From assembly GCF_019400745.1 (NCBI RefSeq), contig NZ_WJIB01000024.1, positions 1 through 64,000 on the forward strand: DNA of 64,000 nt, in the 5' to 3' direction. The DNA comes from Cohnella sp. CFH 77786. Lineage in GTDB: Bacteria > Bacillota > Bacilli > Paenibacillales > Paenibacillaceae. The translations under genes were made by a program, and so were the position numbers. This document shows positions 58,010-64,000 of this stretch, in pieces (position 1 is the stretch's first letter; each line of letters begins with the position of its first letter). The notes beneath the pieces were generated by a model that worked only from the letters and a program-made list of their open reading frames with translations, was not told the DNA's origin and ran no database searches.

Positions 58010-58186
58010 TCACCACCATCGCCATATCAACCAAAGCACGATTAGCAAAATCAAGACGCCGCCGGACAAATACGCCAGCACCAGCAGCAGCTTGCTGAGC
58101 AGCAGAAGCAGCAGCACCGCCCCCGCCAATCCCGCAAGCAACGTAATGGGGCGCTTCCACCACCAGGTTTTCCAACCGCCGTACAT
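58010..58186 (-). CDS. 58-residue hydrophobic membrane protein, unknown
   Basis: MYGGWKTWWWKRPITLLAGL start, then two hydrophobic stretches (about 16-35 and 38-54) and the end WLIWRWW. GGGGAGGG lies 7 nt before ATG 58186. It sits between clpC and radA, where B. subtilis has no gene. The first 42 codons of the longer frame are not protein-like. No family is recognised. Confidence 0.6.
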   Translation of the reverse strand: MYGGWKTWWWKRPITLLAGLAGAVLLLLLLSKLLLVLAYLSGGVLILLIVLWLIWRWW

Positions 58187-58369
58187 CGAGATCCCTCCCC
58201 GAAACTTGGCCCTCGTATAGGGTATGGCCCGCCTGGAGCGGGGGTGACGGGGCTGGGCTCGGGCATCTTTCCCAGAATGTCTGGGCGACATGATGCCTTC
58301 GCAGGACACCATCTAGATGCGGCTTTTTATGAAGCAGCTTGCCGGATTCATCCCGCCGTTTATCTTAGC

Positions 58370-58560
58370 TGGAAAATCTCCCGCTAATTTCGGTCATTTC
58401 GCGAAATATGGACATTTAGAGGGAAAACCTCCCACTAAAATCGCGGGAAATCCCCATTGGAGCGTGAATCGCCGAAATTAGAGGGAAGTTTTCCCACTAA
58501 TGATAAGCTTGCTGCCAGAGCGCAAAAATCGCGGGAGGTTTTCCGTCTAATCGCCTCGGC
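58370..58560. repeat. cluster of TTAGAGGGAA...TTCCCACTAA palindromes
   Basis: Two full hairpins (58416-58438 and 58478-58500, arms TTAGAGGGA / TCCCACTAA type) and two half copies (AATCTCCCGCTAATTTCG near 58376; CGCGGGAGGTTTTCCGTCTAA near 58530). The region 58187-58639 holds no gene. Confidence 0.75.
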
Positions 58561-58639
58561 TCCGCGATGCCCGACCGATCGGCAGGGGATTCAACACGAA
58601 GACCCGCCGAAATAAAGTACCTGATTGACGCATATGCGT

Positions 58640-58677
58640 GCCGAAGCCGCCCCCGGCAAACCGGGAGCGGCTTCGGC
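58640..58677. terminator. strong hairpin after clpC
   Basis: GCCGAAGCCGC CCCGG, loop CAAA, CCGGGAGCGGCTTCGGC with a single mismatch; no T-run on the minus strand, so it may be a processing or stabilising stem rather than an intrinsic terminator. Confidence 0.6.
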
Positions 58678-58693
58678 AAAACGTATGGGATCG

Positions 58694-61141
<2,448 letters not shown>

Positions 61142-61180
61142 GAGACAACACCTCCCCTGTTTCATTTAAGGATAATGGAT

Positions 61181-62245
61181 TTAGGAAGAAACCGCCAGTC
61201 TCCCCCGGATGAGATCCGCGCGGGTCACGTCCCGCTGCTCCGGGTGCAAGGCCTCCCCGTATGTCATTTGAAGAAATCCGGGCTGGGTCGAGACCAGCAG
61301 CTCGTTGAGCGTCTTGGCCTGCACCTGGGGCAACAGGCCGAGATGGATGCCCAAGCGGACGTCCGACAACCGTTGCGCCGCTTCCTTGGAGTCCATGATC
61401 GCGGCGTGGGACAGAATCCCGTAGGAACGGCGAACCCGGTCTTCGACGCGGGTTCTCGATTCCGCCAGCAGCCTCGACCGTGCAGCCCTCTCGTGCTCGA
61501 TCATTTGCCGGGCTACCTGGTGCAGGTTCTCGATGATTTCCTGCTCGGACTGTCCCAAGGTGATCTGGTTGGACACCTGGAACAGATTGCCCGTCGCTTC
61601 GCTGCCCTCGCCGTACAGTCCGCGGACCGCCAGGCCGACCTGCGTCACCGCGGAGAGAATCCGGTTGATCTGGCCGGTCAGCACCAGAGCGGGCAGGTGC
61701 ATCATCACGGAAGCGCGGATGCCGGTTCCGACGTTGGTCGGGCAGCTGGTCAGGTAACCGTGCTTCTCGTCGAACGCGTAATCGATCTGTTCCTCGAACA
61801 CGTCGTCGATGAGACTGGCCGTTTCCCAAGCCTCGCGGATCTGGAACCCCGGCCTCATGCATTGGATCCGGAGGTGATCCTCCTCGTTGACCATGATGCT
61901 GACGTCCTCTTGCTGGTCCAGAATGAGCGCGCCGTTGCGCGATTCGTTCGCCAGGTTCGGACTGATGAGGTGCTTCTCCACGAGCACCAGCTTCTCCAGT
62001 TCGGTGAGCTCGGACAGCCGGATCAGCTCCAGCGGCCCAAGGCCGTTCAAGCGCCCGTTCTCCGCCACGCCAAGCAGCTGATCCATGACTTCTTGGGATT
62101 GCGCCGGCGTTGCGAGCATCGGGAACGGCGAGCCCTTCAGGTTGCGGGCCAACCGGACTCGGCTGCTGAGCACGACGTCGGATTCCGGCCCGTCCTTCTG
62201 CATCCATTGGCTTAAAGCGTGTTTGACGAAATTGCGTTTGGCCAC
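61181..62245 (-). CDS. mcsB: protein-arginine kinase McsB
   Basis: 354 residues from GTG 62245 ((M)AKRNFVKHALSQWMQKDG), GGAGG 7 nt upstream. Phosphagen-kinase fold: SSRVRLARNLKG, catalytic-loop CPTNVGTGIRASVMMHLPAL and GEGSEATGNLFQVSNQ. It phosphorylates arginines, marking proteins for ClpCP and inactivating CtsR. Confidence 0.97.
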   Translation of the reverse strand: MAKRNFVKHALSQWMQKDGPESDVVLSSRVRLARNLKGSPFPMLATPAQSQEVMDQLLGVAENGRLNGLGPLELIRLSELTELEKLVLVEKHLISPNLANESRNGALILDQQEDVSIMVNEEDHLRIQCMRPGFQIREAWETASLIDDVFEEQIDYAFDEKHGYLTSCPTNVGTGIRASVMMHLPALVLTGQINRILSAVTQVGLAVRGLYGEGSEATGNLFQVSNQITLGQSEQEIIENLHQVARQMIEHERAARSRLLAESRTRVEDRVRRSYGILSHAAIMDSKEAAQRLSDVRLGIHLGLLPQVQAKTLNELLVSTQPGFLQMTYGEALHPEQRDVTRADLIRGRLAVSS

Positions 62246-62267
62246 GGCCTCACCTCCTTTCTTGCGG

Positions 62268-62780
62268 TCAACCCGCACCCATCTCCTTCTCCAATTCGCG
62301 GATACGGTCGCGGAGCTTGGCGGCGGATTCGAAGTCCTCGCGGGCGATGCGGCTTTGCATCTCCTGCTTGAGCCGGTCGATCTCCCGTTTCGTCTTCACC
62401 TTGCCGCCTGCCCGTTTCGGAACTTTCCCTACGTGGACGGTATTGCCGTGAACCCTCTTGAGCAGCGGGTCCAGGCGTTCTCCGAATTGCTTGTAGCAGT
62501 TGCTGCAGCCGAACCTCCCGATCTTGCTGAACTGGGAGTACGTCATGCCGCAGGAGTCGCAGCGTACGGCCGGCGGTTTGGCCGCGCCGGCGCCGGCGTG
62601 TTCGAAATCGAGCAAGCCGGAGAGCAGGTTGTGGATCGAAAAACCGCCTTGCGTCCCAGGGATGAACTCCCCTTTGTCCCGTGCGCAGGACTCGCAAATA
62701 TGCAGCTCCGTCTTCTCTCCGCCGACGATTTTCGTAAAATGCAGCGTAGCCGGGCGTTTTCCGCATTCCTGACACTGCAT
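62268..62780 (-). CDS. mcsA: McsB activator McsA
   Basis: 170 residues from ATG 62780 (MQCQECGKRPATLHFTKI). Four CxxC pairs (CQEC, CESC, CDSC, CSNC) bind zinc; a C-terminal UVR domain (EIDRLKQEMQSRIAREDFES) contacts ClpC. It stimulates McsB kinase. The stop is 22 bp from mcsB. Confidence 0.96.
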   Translation of the reverse strand: MQCQECGKRPATLHFTKIVGGEKTELHICESCARDKGEFIPGTQGGFSIHNLLSGLLDFEHAGAGAAKPPAVRCDSCGMTYSQFSKIGRFGCSNCYKQFGERLDPLLKRVHGNTVHVGKVPKRAGGKVKTKREIDRLKQEMQSRIAREDFESAAKLRDRIRELEKEMGAG

Positions 62781-62808
62781 CGGGGACTCACTCCTTCTTC
62801 GTGCCCTG

Positions 62809-63270
62809 CTATCTCGCAAGCAGGGCGATCAAAATGGCCCTTAGGACGTTGGCGCGGATTTCGTCGCGAAGCGGCAGCTTGAGCGCCAGCACTTCGCGGG
62901 AGACGGCCGCACGCAGCATGCGGGCCTCCCTCTCCGTCAGGAAACTCGCTTCCTCCAGCTGGTAAATCAAGCCTTCCGCCGCCGTCTGGTCGATCCGTTC
63001 GCCGACAGTCTGGTGGATGTGCCGCTGGACGGCCTCCAAGGAAGGCAGATCCACACGCTGTATGCGGATATACCCCCCGCCGCCCCGTTTGCTTTCCACG
63101 TAGTATCCCTTTTCCAAGGTAAACCGCGTGCTGATGACGTAATTGATCTGGGACGGTACGCAAGAAAACTTCTCGGCCAAATCGCTACGCTGGATTTCGA
63201 CGGCGCCTTCCGAACTGTTCTGGAGGATCTGCTTTAAATATTGTTCGATGAGATCGGAAATGTTGCGCAA
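62809..63270 (-). CDS. ctsR: transcriptional repressor CtsR
   Basis: 153 residues from TTG 63270 ((M)RNISDLIEQYLKQILQN), near the B. subtilis length (154), with GGAGG 8 nt upstream. Winged helix-turn-helix with RSDLAEKFSCVPSQINYVIS and the heat-sensing glycine-rich wing SKRGGGGYIRI intact. It represses this operon and other clp genes. Confidence 0.97.
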   Translation of the reverse strand: MRNISDLIEQYLKQILQNSSEGAVEIQRSDLAEKFSCVPSQINYVISTRFTLEKGYYVESKRGGGGYIRIQRVDLPSLEAVQRHIHQTVGERIDQTAAEGLIYQLEEASFLTEREARMLRAAVSREVLALKLPLRDEIRANVLRAILIALLAR

Positions 63271-63301
63271 CGTATCATCCTCCCTCCGCAAACAATCTGA
63301 C

Positions 63302-63355
63302 TTTGACTTTCTTTGACTTTAAATTCATTATACGACTTTTTCCCGCCGTTGCCAA
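63302..63355 (-). promoter_or_regulatory. ctsR operon promoter with a perfect CtsR operator
   Basis: Minus strand: -35 TTGGCA (63350-63355), 17-bp spacer, -10 TATAAT (63327-63332). At 63302-63318 AGTCAAA GAA AGTCAAA matches the CtsR heptad direct repeat consensus with its 3-nt spacer. It covers the transcription start, so bound CtsR would block initiation; this is autoregulation. Confidence 0.92.
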
Positions 63356-63458
63356 GTGGTGGGCGATGACGGTTCAACGCGAAGTTGGCGTGGATTCCGA
63401 CACAAAGTTGACCTGTTTGATCGTCAGGAATCCTCAACTCAAAGTGTGCACTAAAATA

Positions 63459-63481
63459 CCCCTTTTTAATTACCAAAGGGG
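63459..63481. terminator. hairpin in the ctsR-regulator gap
   Basis: CCCCTTT ... AAAGGGG with a 9-nt loop, flanked by GTGC/GCAC. In the 360-bp divergent gap 63271-63630 the other elements are the ctsR promoter and a perfect TTGACA at 63542 that lacks a good -10 (CAAACT 17 bp on). Confidence 0.4.
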
Positions 63482-63630
63482 CACGGTGATTTCAGTTTGC
63501 TTTTTGCGGATGTTCCTCATACCAATCCAAGGTCCATCGGCTTGACATCATCGCGGCGTGCAATCAAACTAAAAACAAATTGCGGGGTGATCATCATCCG
63601 CGCTCCCGGGAAAGGATGTACGGAAATATC

Positions 63631-64000
63631 GTGAGCGAAAAGATATTACTTGTAGAAGATGATAAAGATATCGCGGATCTTCTGGAAGTATATTTGAAAA
63701 ATGACGGATTTACCGTATATAAGTTTGAAAACGGAACCGAAGCCTTACGGTGCGTGGAACGAACGGAACTGGATTTGGCGATATTGGACGTAATGTTGCC
63801 CGATATCGACGGGTTCACCCTTTGCCGGAAAATCCGGGAAAAGCATTTCTATCCCATTATCATGCTAACGGCCAAGATCGAGGATACGGATAAAATCACG
63901 GGTCTTACCATCGGCGCGGATGACTACATCACCAAACCTTTTAATCCCATGGAGGTCATGGCCAGAGTCAAAACACAGCTTCGCAGATATTGGAAGTATA
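63631..64000 (+). CDS. VanR-like response regulator, N-terminal part (runs off the right edge)
   Basis: 123 residues visible, the receiver domain of an OmpR/PhoB-type regulator. Acidic pocket VEDD, phosphorylated Asp in DLAILDVMLPDIDG (about residue 53), TAK and the late lysine in ITKPFNP. The wording KILLVEDDKDIADLLEVYLK and DKITGLTIGADDYITKPF is close to VanR of vancomycin-resistance clusters. The start is GTG 63631 ((M)SEKILL) by alignment; ATG 63616 is in frame but close to its GGGAAAGG. The DNA-binding domain and any sensor kinase lie outside the window. Confidence 0.8.
   Translation, partial: MSEKILLVEDDKDIADLLEVYLKNDGFTVYKFENGTEALRCVERTELDLAILDVMLPDIDGFTLCRKIREKHFYPIIMLTAKIEDTDKITGLTIGADDYITKPFNPMEVMARVKTQLRRYWKY

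Noticed and set aside
58187..58312. 42-codon N-terminal extension of the small membrane protein.
   Set aside because: The GGGGAGGG site directly precedes ATG 58186 and the extension has shadow-like composition.
63542..63570. Promoter for the VanR-like gene (TTGACA, then CAAACT 17 bp on).
   Set aside because: The -35 is perfect but the -10 matches at only three of six positions; not called as a feature.

Overview
The window is a stretch of the conserved replication-origin-proximal housekeeping region of a spore-forming Firmicute. GC-rich codon usage by eye, the gene order, a sporulation and germination cluster (pdaB, kbaA, gerD, cwlD, sigH, disA) and several families of short palindromic intergenic repeats point to the Paenibacillaceae (Paenibacillus or Cohnella type). 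This placement is inference. The gene order matches the Bacillus subtilis ctsR-to-rrn segment, but the window is given in reverse. Almost every gene is on the minus strand, so the origin is probably off the right-hand end.

Layout, left to right. 1-530: the 5' end of a 16S rRNA gene with its two promoters. 533-8002: a small unknown gene, a SpoIIM-family gene, pdaB, kbaA, gerD, salA, cwlD, then the sulfate-assimilation pair sat and cysH. 8204-31122: rpsI, rplM, truA, then the alpha, spc, S10 and str clusters (rplQ-rpoA-rpsK-rpsM-rpmJ-infA-KOW gene-map-adk-secY-rplO ... rpsJ, tuf, fusA, rpsG, rpsL, rplGB). 31355-43515: rpoC, rpoB, a YbxB-type methyltransferase, rplL, rplJ, rplA, rplK, nusG, secE, rpmG. 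43942-54041: sigH, rae1, rlmB, mrnC, cysS, cysE behind a cysteine T-box, gltX, ispF, ispD, yacL. 54225-63270: a short unknown plus-strand gene, pssA, a broken disA, radA, a tiny membrane protein, then the ctsR-mcsA-mcsB-clpC stress operon with a clear CtsR operator. 63631-64000: the start of a VanR-like response regulator on the plus strand.

The genes supply transcription (RpoA, RpoB, RpoC, NusG, SigH), translation (more than 30 ribosomal proteins, IF-1, EF-Tu, EF-G, two aminoacyl-tRNA synthetases), secretion (SecY, SecE), cysteine supply (sat, cysH, cysE, cysS) and protein quality control (CtsR, McsAB, ClpC).

No unknown multi-gene system is visible. The most notable departures from the expected layout are: disA lacks about 87 codons covering its diadenylate cyclase active site and is frameshifted at the junction; five perfectly spaced 51-bp palindromic units lie between ispF and gltX; a hairpin repeat stands just 5' of the Shine-Dalgarno of rplB and secE, and further upstream of rpoA; a 51-52 bp terminal-inverted repeat family has a 66-bp tandem pair at tuf; about 450 nt of repeats separate the cysteine T-box from cysE; and the ECF transporter genes usual between rplQ and truA are absent.
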